A DNA stretch of 64,000 nt from Flavobacterium jumunjinense (GTDB taxonomy: Bacteria; Bacteroidota; Bacteroidia; Flavobacteriales; Flavobacteriaceae). Position numbers and translations under genes: made by a program. The notes beneath the pieces are model-generated. The model was not told the DNA's origin. It saw nothing but the letters and a program-made list of their open reading frames with translations, and did no database searches. Shown in pieces: positions 54,146 to 62,811 of the stretch (within the stretch, counting starts at the first letter, position 1; each line of letters opens with the position of its first letter). The stretch covers positions 3,906,001-3,970,000 of the forward strand of contig NZ_CP091285.1 in NCBI RefSeq assembly GCF_021650975.2, read 5' to 3'.

Positions 54146-54739
54146 TTATTCTGCACAGATATCATTATAATATCTTACAATAGTTTGTATATCGTTTGAA
54201 AACCATTCCCCCGATTTAATATTTTCCTCAATTCTAATACAACCCGAAAAATATTTTAATACCTTTTTTTTAAAGCCAAAATTTAAACTTGTTGGGTATT
54301 CTTCATCCATTCTTTTAATAAAAATAGATGTACTATTAAGTTTACCAGAATCCCGTTCTTCGTTAAAATATTTTTTTTTACTAATATTAAAGCGTATTCC
54401 ATTATTTATTCTATTATTTATACTAGTAAACTCTAACGTTTCAACATACAATGAAACATTACCTTCTTCAATTACTTCAAAAAGTCTATAGAAAGCATTC
54501 TTACTCGTTTTTAAATATTCAAATTTTATATCAAAATCAAACCCATGAAATGTAATACCTTTAACCATATCCTCATTCCAAATATCGGGATCATCATCTT
54601 TAGTTAATCTAAATTTAATCTTATTCTTTTTTATTGAACCATATCCAATTAAAGAAGTACCATCAATAAAGTTCAAAGTAGCTTCTTGATCTTGCGCATG
54701 TATGAATTGAAATAACAAAATAAAAATTAGAAGTCTCAT
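54146..54739 (-). CDS. Secreted protein of unknown function in a glycan cluster
   Basis: A 197-residue protein with signal peptide MRLLIFILLFQFIHAQ. The mature part is beta-rich at first (TLNFIDGTSLIGYGSIKKNK, KGITFHGFDFDIKFEYL) with basic strands later (RFNISKKKYFNEERDSG), one Cys pair near the C-terminus (YFSGCI; DICAE) and no enzyme motif. It overlaps the glycosyltransferase stop by one base (TAATG), so it is translationally coupled to it. It could be a periplasmic accessory factor; no function can be named. Confidence 0.75.
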   Translation of the reverse strand: MRLLIFILLFQFIHAQDQEATLNFIDGTSLIGYGSIKKNKIKFRLTKDDDPDIWNEDMVKGITFHGFDFDIKFEYLKTSKNAFYRLFEVIEEGNVSLYVETLEFTSINNRINNGIRFNISKKKYFNEERDSGKLNSTSIFIKRMDEEYPTSLNFGFKKKVLKYFSGCIRIEENIKSGEWFSNDIQTIVRYYNDICAE

Positions 54740-56028
54740 TATGATAAAATTGAATTAGCTAACTGTTTTGTTAAATTCTTCCTACTATATTTTTGTAAGC
54801 CTACTGGGTATGACATTAAATTATTTTCTTTATATAAATTAAAACATTTCAAAATATATTCTTTAAGCATTTCTTTTTCTTGATAATTAAAAAAAGAACC
54901 CGAATTGGTTTCTTTTATAATTTTTTCAAAATCGGTTTCGTTTGGACCAATTGCTAAAATGGGACGTTCAGAAACCATATATTCAAATAATTTACCTGGA
55001 ATAATACATTTTGTTTCCTCAGAATCTATTTCAACTAAAAGTAAAACCTGTGAACTTTTCTGTTCTTGTAATGCAACATCATGCGATACATAGCCTAAAT
55101 GATTCATAAACGAAGTTAAACCATGATTAGAAATACTTTCTAACACTTCATTACTCACAGCACCAATAAGTTTCAATTCAAAATCATTTGAAAAACCTTC
55201 ATTTTCAGCTATTAATTCTGCTAAAGATTGCCATAAAATTTGCGGATTACGTTCAGAAAGAAAAGAACCAATATGCGCTAATGTAAATTTTATATCTAAA
55301 GGTTTTTTAATAATTTTCTCCACATCATAACCATTTGTAATCACTTCAATAGGTTTAGATGTAAGTGCTGCAAACTCTTTTTTAGTTGTTGGAGAGGTAA
55401 CAATACAAGTATCACAACTATTTAAAACTTCTTTTTCAAATGCTTTATGTTTTTTGGCTGCCCAATTACTTAATTTCAATTGTTTATGATAACCAATTGT
55501 TGTCCATGGATCTCGAAAATCGGTTATCCAATTAATTTTTAATTCTTTTTTTAGCTGTAAGCCAATCAGATGTAAACTATGTGGTGGACCTGTTGTTATT
55601 ATTGTATCTATTTGATTCTCTTCAATATATTTTCTCAGGAATTTTACAGATGGTTTCACCCAAAAAACACGTGCATCAGGAATAAAAACATTTCCCCGAA
55701 TCCATAGCATTACTTTTTCAATAAAAGTTTGCCTTTTTCTATTGGGAATGATCCCTGAGCTTATTTTTTTTGCCTTTTTTTTAGAAAAAATAGAAGCTAA
55801 TCCATAAGGTTCAAAAATTTTATTTTTTATAACAATAACTTCATCTGATACCTCACTTAGTAGCTTATCATCTTGTAAAGGATAAGTGGGATTTTCTGGA
55901 ATATACACATGAGGCTCAATACCAAATTCAGGTAAATATTTCACAAATTTTAACCAACGTTGCACACCTGGTCCTCCTGCTGGTGGCCAATAATAGGAAA
56001 CGATGAGTATTTGTTTTTTATTGTTGAT
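54739..56028 (-). CDS. GT4-type glycosyltransferase, apparent ATC start
   Basis: GT-B-fold transferase of about 429 residues. The nearest conventional start, GTG at 55965, would begin at QRWLKFVKYL and delete the first Rossmann strand and Gly-rich loop. The frame continues upstream without interruption as ILIVSYYWPPAGGPGVQRW, the expected N-terminus of this family, back to an ATC at 56028 (INNKKQ...) and a stop at 56043-56041. I therefore extend to ATC. Other landmarks: DTIITTGPPHSLHLIGLQLK, TDFRDPWTTIGYH, IEVITNGYDV, and the donor-site end IIPGKLFEYMVSERPILAIG. A pathway role in surface polysaccharide synthesis is inferred from neighbouring YfhO and the flippase. Confidence 0.86.
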   Translation of the reverse strand: MNNKKQILIVSYYWPPAGGPGVQRWLKFVKYLPEFGIEPHVYIPENPTYPLQDDKLLSEVSDEVIVIKNKIFEPYGLASIFSKKKAKKISSGIIPNRKRQTFIEKVMLWIRGNVFIPDARVFWVKPSVKFLRKYIEENQIDTIITTGPPHSLHLIGLQLKKELKINWITDFRDPWTTIGYHKQLKLSNWAAKKHKAFEKEVLNSCDTCIVTSPTTKKEFAALTSKPIEVITNGYDVEKIIKKPLDIKFTLAHIGSFLSERNPQILWQSLAELIAENEGFSNDFELKLIGAVSNEVLESISNHGLTSFMNHLGYVSHDVALQEQKSSQVLLLVEIDSEETKCIIPGKLFEYMVSERPILAIGPNETDFEKIIKETNSGSFFNYQEKEMLKEYILKCFNLYKENNLMSYPVGLQKYSRKNLTKQLANSILS

Positions 56029-56132
56029 TTTATTATTTGTTTAAATGTTAAACCATTTACTTCTGTCAAACTGAAATTGATTCAGCTTTTAATTTAATTC
56101 TTGTTAAGCTAAAATAAATTTAGCTTGCTACT

Positions 56133-58574
56133 TTATTCTTGCATCCTTGCTCTTGCTTCTTTGTTCTTTCTCTCAAAATACAAACCACCTAAAACTAAAA
56201 ATAACATCCCAATTGAACTTATTAAAGCAATAGTACTTCCTGTTTTTACTACTGGAGGATCAAAAGTAAATTCAATAGTATGCTTTCCAGCAGGAATTAA
56301 AAGTCCTCTCAAAGCATAGTTTGTTCTAAAAATCATTGCTTCTTTACCGTCGATAGTTGCATTCCAACCATTCTTATAATACATTTCTGAAAACACAGCG
56401 AATCCATCATTTGAATTATTAGATGTATATTTTAGACTATTTGGTTTATAAATATCTAATTTAATTGAAGCTAATGAATCTCTTTTAAAATCTTTAAAAT
56501 TAGTTTTAGCTTTTAAAGAACGAGGATTAATAATAGCCACATCTTTAGTATTTAAACTATCTAAGGCTTTCATCTCTTCATCTGCTGAGTTTACTTTTTT
56601 AACTTCATTTACAAACCATGCATTTCCATTTGCAGCAGGATTAGTTAATGCAATAGATTCTCCTTGTTCATTATTTTGAATTATGTATTTTGTATTCAAC
56701 ATATTCAAAACATTCACATTGTTTTTTGCAATCTGATAATCAAATAATTGTTGCATTCTTCTTGGTTTAGCAGCATGATAACCACCAATCGAATTATGAA
56801 AATAAGAACTTCTTGCACTACTCATTTGTCCTGCAATTTCAAAAACTCTAAAATGAGTTGTGTCTTGAAGTATTTTTAAATCTGCTTCTGAAGCTTGAAA
56901 AGGTTCATTCATTTCTCTTGGAGAAACAAAATCATGTTTATCTACATAATTTTTATCAATAAAAAACAAATCGGCACACATCAATAAACCAATAACAATA
57001 ACAGATGTTGTAGTTTTTATCATGTCTTTATTATATAAAAACAAAGCGATAAATGCACAAATAACATATCCCATAGAACGTAAAACATCTTTAGTATATA
57101 ATGACATTCTATCTTCAGAAAGCGCTCTAATAAACTCTGGACCATAACTTTGAGCATAATAATCATCATTTCCTCCAGAAAAATCAAAAGTCCCTTTCAG
57201 TAAAAATAATCCAATTAAAAGTCCAAAAACAATTGCGCTCGTTTTCCATAAATAATCCCATTGCACTTTTTTATCTTCAATCTTAAAGAACTGATAGAAT
57301 CCTAAAATAGCTAAAGTAGGAATACATAATTCTAAAATGACTTGTATGGAAGAAACCGCTCTAAACTTATTATACATTGGAATAGTGTCAATAAAGAAAT
57401 CGGTTAAGAAAGAGAAGTTTTTACCCCAAGAAAGGAATAAAGATACAAGTGCACTCGTTAATAATGCATATTTTATTTTTCTATTATCTGAAATAAATAA
57501 GGACAATACAAAAAAGAAAAAGATTACTACACCAATATATGCAGGCGCTGCAACAATCGGCTGATCTCCCCAATAAGTAGGCATTTGTTTGACTAATTCA
57601 ACTGCTTCATGAGCAGGAACACCTTGTTGCGTCATGAAACTATACATTTCAGAATCTACTCCTAAATCCTCGTGATTAGAACCTCCAAATAATCTTGGTG
57701 CAATTAAATTAAAACTTTCTGCTTTACCATAACTATATTCCGTTATGTATTCATAGCTCATTGCATTGGTGTTTATTTTTGGAGAACCATTTTCATTAAA
57801 AGTAAGTTCACTTTTATCACGAGTTGAAAACTTAGCATATTCTGATGTTGCCATCAAATTTGTAGCATTTGAACCAATCGCTAATAAACCTGCAATAGCA
57901 AAAACTCCAACAATTTTACCTAAATCTTTAAATGCTTTTTCTTTGATAAATTCATAGATATGAAAACCACTTATAATCAATAATAAAATCAATAGGTAAT
58001 ATGTCATTTGAAAGTGATTCGCTTGAATTTCTAAAGCGGCCGCAATCATTGTAAGAATTCCTCCTAAAATATATTTCCTTTGAAAAACCAATAAAACTCC
58101 AGCCAGAACCATAGGCATATAAGCAATTGCGTGTGCTTTTGCATTATGACCTACTCCCAATATTATAATTAAATAGGTTGAAAAACCAAATGCTAACGCT
58201 CCAAAAAATGCTTTTAGTGGATCAATTTTTAGAACCATTAAAAGTATATAAAAACCAATAAAATATAAAAACAAATAATCAGCAGGACGCGGTAAAAAAC
58301 GTAAAACAGAATCTAATTTTTTCACATAATTATGCGGGTAATTAGCTCCTAACTGGTACGTTGGCATTCCTCCAAACGCACTATTTGTCCAATAAGGCTC
58401 TGCATCATTTTCTTTTCTAAAATCATTTTGTTCTTTTGCCATACCTGTATATTGTGCAATATCAGATTGGTATATTTTTTTCCCTTCAAGTACAGGATAA
58501 AAATAAATAATAGCTACTAAAACGAAACCAAAAATGGCTGCAAAATGAGGTAATAATGATTGTATTTTTTTCAT
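56133..58574 (-). CDS. YfhO family membrane protein
   Basis: An 813-residue GT-C-like integral membrane protein with about 12-14 helices in its first 550 residues and a C-terminal periplasmic domain (about 560-770) followed by a last helix (TIALISSIGMLFLVLGGLYF). The family opening is intact: FYPVLEGKKIYQSDIAQYTG, then the acidic loop and WTNSAFGGMPTYQ. YfhO relatives in Gram-positives glycosylate lipoteichoic acid; in Bacteroidota the substrate is unknown. It heads the four-gene cluster; its own start is a normal ATG at 58574. The 104-bp gap to the glycosyltransferase start contains no gene. Confidence 0.9.
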   Translation of the reverse strand: MKKIQSLLPHFAAIFGFVLVAIIYFYPVLEGKKIYQSDIAQYTGMAKEQNDFRKENDAEPYWTNSAFGGMPTYQLGANYPHNYVKKLDSVLRFLPRPADYLFLYFIGFYILLMVLKIDPLKAFFGALAFGFSTYLIIILGVGHNAKAHAIAYMPMVLAGVLLVFQRKYILGGILTMIAAALEIQANHFQMTYYLLILLLIISGFHIYEFIKEKAFKDLGKIVGVFAIAGLLAIGSNATNLMATSEYAKFSTRDKSELTFNENGSPKINTNAMSYEYITEYSYGKAESFNLIAPRLFGGSNHEDLGVDSEMYSFMTQQGVPAHEAVELVKQMPTYWGDQPIVAAPAYIGVVIFFFFVLSLFISDNRKIKYALLTSALVSLFLSWGKNFSFLTDFFIDTIPMYNKFRAVSSIQVILELCIPTLAILGFYQFFKIEDKKVQWDYLWKTSAIVFGLLIGLFLLKGTFDFSGGNDDYYAQSYGPEFIRALSEDRMSLYTKDVLRSMGYVICAFIALFLYNKDMIKTTTSVIVIGLLMCADLFFIDKNYVDKHDFVSPREMNEPFQASEADLKILQDTTHFRVFEIAGQMSSARSSYFHNSIGGYHAAKPRRMQQLFDYQIAKNNVNVLNMLNTKYIIQNNEQGESIALTNPAANGNAWFVNEVKKVNSADEEMKALDSLNTKDVAIINPRSLKAKTNFKDFKRDSLASIKLDIYKPNSLKYTSNNSNDGFAVFSEMYYKNGWNATIDGKEAMIFRTNYALRGLLIPAGKHTIEFTFDPPVVKTGSTIALISSIGMLFLVLGGLYFERKNKEARARMQE

Positions 58575-58615
58575 TGGTAAGAGATAACTGTAATAAAACG
58601 CTAAGGTAAATAAAA

Positions 58616-58640
58616 AAAGGATATTGAAACAATATCCTTT
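58616..58640 (-). terminator. Terminator of the DUF4834 gene
   Basis: AAAGGATATTG (58616-58626) pairs with CAATATCCTTT (58630-58640), 3-nt loop, with A on the left for the minus transcript. Confidence 0.8.
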
Positions 58641-58662
58641 CTAACAACTCATAAAAGTATTT

Positions 58663-58941
58663 TTAATCTAATTCTTCAAAGTCAACATACTCACCTACTT
58701 TTTTCTTTTCTGTAGGTCTATCTTTTTTTGTATTCTTTTGATTTGTATCATTATTCGAATACGTATTTTGTTGTTGTCCGTACTGACTTCTCATTTGCTC
58801 TTCCATCTTTTGTTGTACCTTACTTACCGCTTTCTTCATTAAAATTGGTGCGAAAATTTTAATAAGAAATTTGAATAAATACCAAAACAAAATAATGTAA
58901 ACGATGGTCTTTATAAAACCAATAAACGATGCTGTTTCCAT
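58663..58941 (-). CDS. DUF4834 family small membrane protein
   Basis: A 92-residue protein starting METASFIGFIKTIVYIILFW at ATG 58941; an upstream in-frame ATG (58974) adds 11 unlikely residues. One hydrophobic helix (about residues 6-35) is followed by a basic, Gln-rich coiled-coil segment (KAVSKVQQKMEEQMRSQYGQ), a polar linker and the conserved end KKVGEYVDFEELD, which is diagnostic of DUF4834. The family is flavobacterial and uncharacterised. It is divergent from the outer-membrane gene that starts at 59049. Confidence 0.85.
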   Translation of the reverse strand: METASFIGFIKTIVYIILFWYLFKFLIKIFAPILMKKAVSKVQQKMEEQMRSQYGQQQNTYSNNDTNQKNTKKDRPTEKKKVGEYVDFEELD

Positions 58942-59048
58942 TTTTAATCTATTTAATAATTCAAAAGTATGCATATTAGTAGATAAAACCCCATTATTGT
59001 TTCTTAAAATTATTATAAAAATACTATTTTTGAAGTAAAATTTGCAAA

Positions 59049-60011
59049 ATGAAACATTATAAAGTATTAGTCATACTATTTTTATTCGTATTTCAAGTCC
59101 AATATGCGCAGTATACAGACGAAATTAACTCCAATCGTCCAGGGAAATCAATGATGGCGTTCTCTGTAGGAAAGTCTGTATTTCAAACAGAAATGGGTCT
59201 AAATTTCCAAAATGAAGATCATTCAAAATTAAAATATACAGCCAATGGATTCATTGGTGAAATAGATTTTAGATATGGTTTATTTTTTGAAGAATTAGAA
59301 TTTATTGCTGAATTGCAATATCAAAATGATAGCTATAAAACATCATTTGACAAAACGAGACGGTCTGCACTTAAAAAAACATTAATTGGAGCAAAATATC
59401 TTATTTATGATCCATTTAAAAATTATGAAGTAAAAGAAAACTTATACAGTTGGAAAGCAAATCATAAATTTAATTGGAGACAATTTCTTCCAGCGGTTTC
59501 TGGGTATGTTGGTGTGAATTTAAATTTTTCTGACAATCCTTTTAATTATGCTCCTTCCTATATAGAAGAGCCAGTTGTTAGTCCTAAAGTAATGCTTATC
59601 ACTCAAAATCATTTTGGAAAACAATGGGTTTTTGTAACGAATATAATGTATGATAAAATTGCTTCCGATTTTGCTTCCATAAATTATATATTAACTCTAA
59701 CAAGAGGTTTTAATCAAAAATGGTCTGGTTTTTTAGAACATCAAGGCTATAAAGGAGATTATTATTCTGATGGTGTGTTTCGTGTTGGTGCGGCATATTT
59801 ATTTGATAAATCAATACAAATTGATGCATCTGTTGGAACGAATATTAAAAATACGCCAAGTATATTTAATGCAGGTCTAGGTTTTTCATGGCGTTTTGAT
59901 TCTAATTATAAAGAAGTTAAAATTGAAAAAGACAAAGGAAGCAAAATGGATAAAAAAATGAAAAAGAAAGCAGAAAAAGAGAATAGAAAACGTAAGGACG
60001 AGGTAGAATAA
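59049..60011 (+). CDS. Outer-membrane beta-barrel (phenol-degradation MetA-like transporter family)
   Basis: A 320-residue protein with signal peptide MKHYKVLVILFLFVFQVQYAQ. The mature start TDEINSNRPGKSMMAFSVGK and the strand series (FQTEMGLNFQNED, GEIDFRYGLFFEELEFIAEL, IQIDASVGTNIKNTPSIFNA, GLGFSWRF) follow the putative outer-membrane family named after the phenol meta-pathway gene. A highly basic tail (KMDKKMKKKAEKENRKRK) extends beyond the barrel, unusual for this family. TATTTTTG at 59025-59032 may be its -7 box. The GNAT gene follows one base after its stop, so the two are co-transcribed. Confidence 0.82.
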   Translation: MKHYKVLVILFLFVFQVQYAQYTDEINSNRPGKSMMAFSVGKSVFQTEMGLNFQNEDHSKLKYTANGFIGEIDFRYGLFFEELEFIAELQYQNDSYKTSFDKTRRSALKKTLIGAKYLIYDPFKNYEVKENLYSWKANHKFNWRQFLPAVSGYVGVNLNFSDNPFNYAPSYIEEPVVSPKVMLITQNHFGKQWVFVTNIMYDKIASDFASINYILTLTRGFNQKWSGFLEHQGYKGDYYSDGVFRVGAAYLFDKSIQIDASVGTNIKNTPSIFNAGLGFSWRFDSNYKEVKIEKDKGSKMDKKMKKKAEKENRKRKDEVE

Positions 60012-60012
60012 A

Positions 60013-61131
60013 ATGATAACAATAAAAGAAGCTATTACCAAGAAAGAGTTAAAAGATTATATCATGTTCTCTTTTGAACTCTACAAAGACAATCCATATT
60101 GGATTCCTCCCATCATTGCTGATGAGTTGGAAACTTTCGATAAAGAAAAAAACCCCGCTTTTCAAACTGCAGAAGCACATTTTTATTTAGCCTATAAAGA
60201 CAATAAAATTGTAGGTAAGCTTGCTGCTATCATTAATTGGGATGAAATTAATATCTTAAAGAAAAGTAAGGTACGTTTTGGTTGGTTTGATGTTATAGAT
60301 GATATTGAAGTTACAAAAGCTCTTCTGAACAAAGTCTATGAATTAGGAAATAAACATAATTTAGAAATGATTGAAGGTCCAATTGGGTTTTCAAATTTAG
60401 ACAAAGTTGGTATTCTAATTGAAGGATTTGAAGAAAAAGGAAACATGGTCACTTGGTATAGTTTACCTTATTACAAAGAACACTTTGAAAAACTTGGTTT
60501 AACTAAAGAGAAAGAATATATAGAAAGTACCTTTTCGTTTTCTAATATAAACCCAGAATCATTTAAAAAAGTAAGTACTCTAATAAAAAAAAGATACAAT
60601 TTAAAGCCGTTAAATTTCACAAAAACAAAGGATATTATGCCTTATGTAGATGAAATGTTCGATTTATTCAATGATACATATTCAAAATTACAGTCCTTTG
60701 TTCCAATAAATGATATTCAAAAAGAATATTTCAAGAAGAAATACATTAGTTTCATAAATCCAGAATTTATAAAGTTTATTGTAGACAGTGAAAATAAAAT
60801 GGTAGCATTTGCAATTGTAATGCCTGGTTTTAGTGAAGCACTTCAAAAAGCAAATGGAAAGCTATTCCCTTTTGGCTTTTATCATCTTTTGAAAGCAAAA
60901 AAGCATTCTAAAGAAGCCGTTTTTTATTTAATAGGAGTAACTCCAGAATACCAAAGCAAAGGTGTTACAGCTATTATATTTGAAGAATATTACAACATAT
61001 GTGCCGCAAAAGGAATAGAAACATGTATTAGAACTCCTGAATTAGAAGAAAACACAGCTATTCAAAATTTATGGAAACATTTTAATACAAAAATTAATAA
61101 AAGAAGAAGAACATACAGCAAGAGGTTATAA
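60013..61131 (+). CDS. GNAT-fold acetyltransferase-like protein
   Basis: A 372-residue cytosolic protein: N-terminal ITIKEAITKKELKDYIMFSF, FELYKDNPYWIPPI, and AHFYLAYKDNKIVGKLAAII, typical of the large GNAT-like proteins of Bacteroidota; the acetyl-CoA-binding region is IGVTPEYQSKGVTAIIFEEY near the C-terminus. I recall relatives annotated as GTP cyclohydrolase, but no such motif is visible. It begins one base after the upstream barrel gene, so it is probably translationally coupled. Substrate unknown. Confidence 0.84.
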   Translation: MITIKEAITKKELKDYIMFSFELYKDNPYWIPPIIADELETFDKEKNPAFQTAEAHFYLAYKDNKIVGKLAAIINWDEINILKKSKVRFGWFDVIDDIEVTKALLNKVYELGNKHNLEMIEGPIGFSNLDKVGILIEGFEEKGNMVTWYSLPYYKEHFEKLGLTKEKEYIESTFSFSNINPESFKKVSTLIKKRYNLKPLNFTKTKDIMPYVDEMFDLFNDTYSKLQSFVPINDIQKEYFKKKYISFINPEFIKFIVDSENKMVAFAIVMPGFSEALQKANGKLFPFGFYHLLKAKKHSKEAVFYLIGVTPEYQSKGVTAIIFEEYYNICAAKGIETCIRTPELEENTAIQNLWKHFNTKINKRRRTYSKRL

Positions 61132-61160
61132 CTTGAAGTATTAAATTAAATACAAAAAAA

Positions 61161-61187
61161 AACCATTCATAATGAATGGTTTTTTTA
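61161..61187. terminator. Bidirectional terminator
   Basis: AACCATTC (61161-61168) pairs with GAATGGTT (61174-61181) around ATAAT, with A on the left and T on the right; it lies between convergent genes. Confidence 0.85.
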
Positions 61188-61216
61188 CATAAATATTGTA
61201 AAGTTAAAAATGCTAT

Positions 61217-62473
61217 TTAGACATCTTGAACACTAGCTTCTGCAATCTTTTTATACTCTCCACTAACTAATCGGTCTCTAATTGCTTCAAAAGCAGTTAA
61301 AGTTTCATTAACATCTTCTAAAGTATGTGAAGCTGTAGGAATCATTCTTAATAAAATAATACCTTTAGGGATTACTGGATAAACTACGATTGATAAAAAT
61401 ATACCATAATTTTCTCTTAAATCATTTACCATAATCATTGCTTCTGGTATTGAACCTTCAAGATAAACTGGAGTAACACATGTATTTGTGTCTCCAATAT
61501 TAAATCCTTTTTCTTTCAAACCATTTTGCAAAGCGTTTACATTTTCCCAAAGTTTATTTTTTAAACCTGGGTTATCTCTTAATAATTGCAAACGTTTTAA
61601 AGCTCCAAGTGTTTGAATCATTGGTAATGATTTAGCAAACATTTGTGAACGTAGGTTGTATTTTAAATAATCAATAATATCTTTATCAGCTGCTAAAAAA
61701 GCACCAATACTTGCCATAGATTTTGCAAATGTAGAGAAATACACATCAATACCATCTTGGCAACCTTGCTCTTCTCCTGCTCCTGCTCCTGTAGCACCTA
61801 AAGTACCAAATCCATGAGCATCATCAACTAGTAAACGGAAATTGTATTTTTCTTTCATTGCTACAATTTCTTTTAATTTACCTTGTTGTCCTCTCATTCC
61901 GAAAACTCCTTCAGTAATGAATAAAATTCCACCACCAGTTTCTTCGGCCATCTTTGTAGCACGTTGAAGATTTTTCTCCATGCTTTCAAGGTCGTTATGC
62001 TTATATGTAAAACGTTTACCCATATGTAAACGAACACCATCTATAATACATGCATGAGCATCTACATCATAAACAATAATATCATTTTTAGTAACCAAAG
62101 CATCAATAGCAGACATTATACCTTGATAACCAAAATTCAATAAATAACATGATTCTTTTTTAACAAAAGAAGCTAATTCTTGCTCTAACTGTTCGTGAAT
62201 ACTTGTATGACCACTCATCATACGCGCACCCATTGGATAAGCTGCACCATATTCTAAAGCAGCTTCTGCATCAGCTTTCCTAACTTCAGGATGATTAGCC
62301 AATCCTAAATAATCATTAATACTCCAATTTAAAATTTCTTTTCCATGAAACTTCATTCTCGGTCCTAAATCTCCCTCTAATTTAGGAAAAACAAAGTATC
62401 CTTCTGCTTGTGAAGCCCATTTTCCTAGAGGACCTTTATTATTTTGTATTCTCTCAAATAAATCTTTTACCAT
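61217..62473 (-). CDS. PLP-dependent alpha-oxoamine synthase (serine palmitoyltransferase or cysteate acyltransferase type)
   Basis: A 418-residue fold-type I PLP enzyme of the alpha-oxoamine synthase family. I choose ATG 62473 (MVKDLFERIQNNKG), which leaves about 18 nt after the possible TSS near 62492; ATGs at 62485 and 62527 are alternatives. His140 (DVDAHACIIDG) stacks on the cofactor, Asp217 and His220 lie in LVDDAHGFGTLG, and Lys251 in STFAKSMASIGAF binds PLP. AOS enzymes include serine palmitoyltransferase, and in flavobacteria the cysteate acyltransferase of sulfonolipid synthesis; sequence alone does not tell which. A membrane long-chain-base product is probable. The possible minus-strand -7 element is TATTTTTG at 62505-62498. 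Confidence 0.88.
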   Translation of the reverse strand: MVKDLFERIQNNKGPLGKWASQAEGYFVFPKLEGDLGPRMKFHGKEILNWSINDYLGLANHPEVRKADAEAALEYGAAYPMGARMMSGHTSIHEQLEQELASFVKKESCYLLNFGYQGIMSAIDALVTKNDIIVYDVDAHACIIDGVRLHMGKRFTYKHNDLESMEKNLQRATKMAEETGGGILFITEGVFGMRGQQGKLKEIVAMKEKYNFRLLVDDAHGFGTLGATGAGAGEEQGCQDGIDVYFSTFAKSMASIGAFLAADKDIIDYLKYNLRSQMFAKSLPMIQTLGALKRLQLLRDNPGLKNKLWENVNALQNGLKEKGFNIGDTNTCVTPVYLEGSIPEAMIMVNDLRENYGIFLSIVVYPVIPKGIILLRMIPTASHTLEDVNETLTAFEAIRDRLVSGEYKKIAEASVQDV

Positions 62474-62652
62474 AATATTTTTCATTTTGAAAACGTGCAA
62501 AAATAAGAATAAATTACGTCCTAACATAATTTATTTTATATGCAAACGAGTAATCTAATTTTATTTAGTTGATGTAAACAGCTATAAATCAACAAAAAAA
62601 AGCAATATTTAAAAAAATATCAGAAAAATATTTTTTAATTACATTTTTAGCG

Positions 62653-62660
62653 TATATTTG
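62653..62660 (+). promoter_or_regulatory. -7 element of a probable small RNA gene
   Basis: TATATTTG is an exact TAnnTTTG match. A clear TTG at -33 is missing (TTTTTT lies there), so initiation near 62666 is likely but not certain. It points away from the PLP enzyme gene. Confidence 0.5.
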
Positions 62661-62665
62661 CACCA

Positions 62666-62811
62666 GAACGCACAGAAATGTGGTTACACGTTCTACTTTA
62701 AAAGTCAGGGGCTCCACCTTGGCTTTTATGCTTTATACTAGTTTCTACAAAAAGAAGCCTATCTAATTTTTAATTATAAAGCAAAAAAAATGGTTTATTC
62801 AAACCATTTTT
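62666..62811 (+). ncRNA. Candidate structured small RNA of about 145 nt
   Basis: Hairpin 1: AGAACG (62665-62670) pairs with CGTTCT (62689-62694) and encloses CACA-GAAA-TGTG, a GNRA tetraloop stem (62671-62682), with GTTACA bulged on the 3' side. Hairpin 2: 12 continuous pairs, 62699-62710 with 62717-62728 (two G-U), loop GCTCCA. It ends at ATGGTTT/AAACCAT (62790-62796 and 62801-62807) plus T. No ORF of credible length lies inside. It occupies the only gene-free part of 62474-62794; the remainder is AT-rich. Not matched by me to a known class; Rfam comparison is needed. Confidence 0.5.
62790..62811. terminator. Bidirectional terminator overlapping the class V aminotransferase stop
   Basis: ATGGTTT (62790-62796) pairs with AAACCAT (62801-62807), 4-nt loop, with A8 to the left and T5 to the right. 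It can end both the plus small RNA and the minus aminotransferase gene, whose stop is at 62795-62797. Confidence 0.75.

Noticed and set aside
62613..62637. An A/T-only inverted repeat upstream of the small-RNA promoter
   Set aside because: A run of A, TATC and T of this kind arises easily at this base composition and shows no terminator or operator features.
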